Origin: Lachnospiraceae bacterium
Lineage (GTDB): Bacteria > Bacillota > Clostridia > Lachnospirales > Lachnospiraceae
Direction: 5' to 3'
Assembly (NCBI GenBank): GCA_024696005.1
Contig: JAILHF010000001.1
Coordinates: 1 to 64,000, forward strand
Length of the DNA stretch: 64,000 bases
Shown here: positions 63,988-64,000 of the stretch, in pieces
Position numbering within the stretch: the first letter of the stretch is position 1
Layout: each line of letters opens with the position of its first letter
The notes under the pieces: generated by a model
Told to the model about the DNA's origin: nothing
Databases searched by the model: none
The model's input: only the letters and a program-made list of their open reading frames with translations
Translations under genes and position numbers: made by a program

Positions 63988-64000
63988 AAAAAATTATAAA

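Overview
The window reads as a Gram-positive, flagellated anaerobe of the Clostridia, most likely Lachnospiraceae. The grounds are the mbl-flgF-flgG-flgJ arrangement, yvyF next to comFC, cdaA-cdaR, long-form leuA, GAAC-N4-GTTC type SOS boxes and strong Shine-Dalgarno sites. No 16S rRNA gene is present, so the genus is not called. The first ~18 kb is visibly more AT-rich and has long non-coding gaps. From about 18.3 kb onward the DNA is GC-richer, tightly packed and nearly all on the + strand.

Region 1 (1 to ~18,180) is the right-hand part of an integrated mobile element. It ends in excisionase and tyrosine integrase genes beside a tRNA-Gln(CUG) gene. It carries a MobV/Pre relaxase with an oriT-like palindrome upstream, a ParA ATPase overlapping a DnaB-C-like ATPase, an SOS-box-preceded UvrD-type helicase, and an 82-bp x 6 tandem repeat array in non-coding DNA before the integrase. 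No type IV secretion genes are seen, so it is either a mobilizable element or one end of a larger conjugative element whose left end lies outside the window. Its cargo includes a compact cassette (4,821-8,951) of KAP P-loop ATPase, small beta-flower-like protein, PUA/EVE-like plus Mrr-type nuclease, and WYL regulator. This looks like an anti-phage or anti-plasmid defence cassette.

Region 2 (18.2-34.4 kb) is core chromosome: uvrA with an SOS box, mbl with three flagellar rod genes, recD2, comFC, yvyF, two unnamed membrane proteins, cdaA-cdaR (c-di-AMP synthesis), an HPr-type phosphocarrier and leuA. Region 3 (34.4-42.2 kb) is a cell-surface polysaccharide cluster: rfbD, fcl, four family-2 glycosyltransferases and a polyprenyl-phosphate sugar-1-phosphate transferase, with a yuiD-type gene on the opposite strand. 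Region 4 (42.4-45.2 kb) handles amino sugars: nagB, a GlmU-C-like left-handed beta-helix protein and glmM.

Region 5 (45.3-59.5 kb) is the most unusual chromosomal stretch. It holds an HtrA-type membrane protease, a ClpX homologue with a zinc domain and a charged linker, a 1222-residue repeat-rich surface protein with a C-terminal membrane anchor and basic tail, and two more ClpX-like AAA+ ATPases. Those two have unrelated N-terminal domains and altered pore loops. A GGDEF diguanylate cyclase and a MATE transporter follow. All three ClpX-like proteins keep the IGF tripeptide that docks ClpX on ClpP. Region 6 (59.6-64.0 kb) has a tRNA-Leu(UAG) gene and an aromatic amino-acid operon: trpE, trpG, pheA and a DAHP synthase gene.

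A short motif, GAGTTATGTAAACC and its complement, is scattered between genes. It clusters at 48.80-49.13 kb and also forms part of the 5' coding end of comFC, which suggests a miniature mobile repeat.
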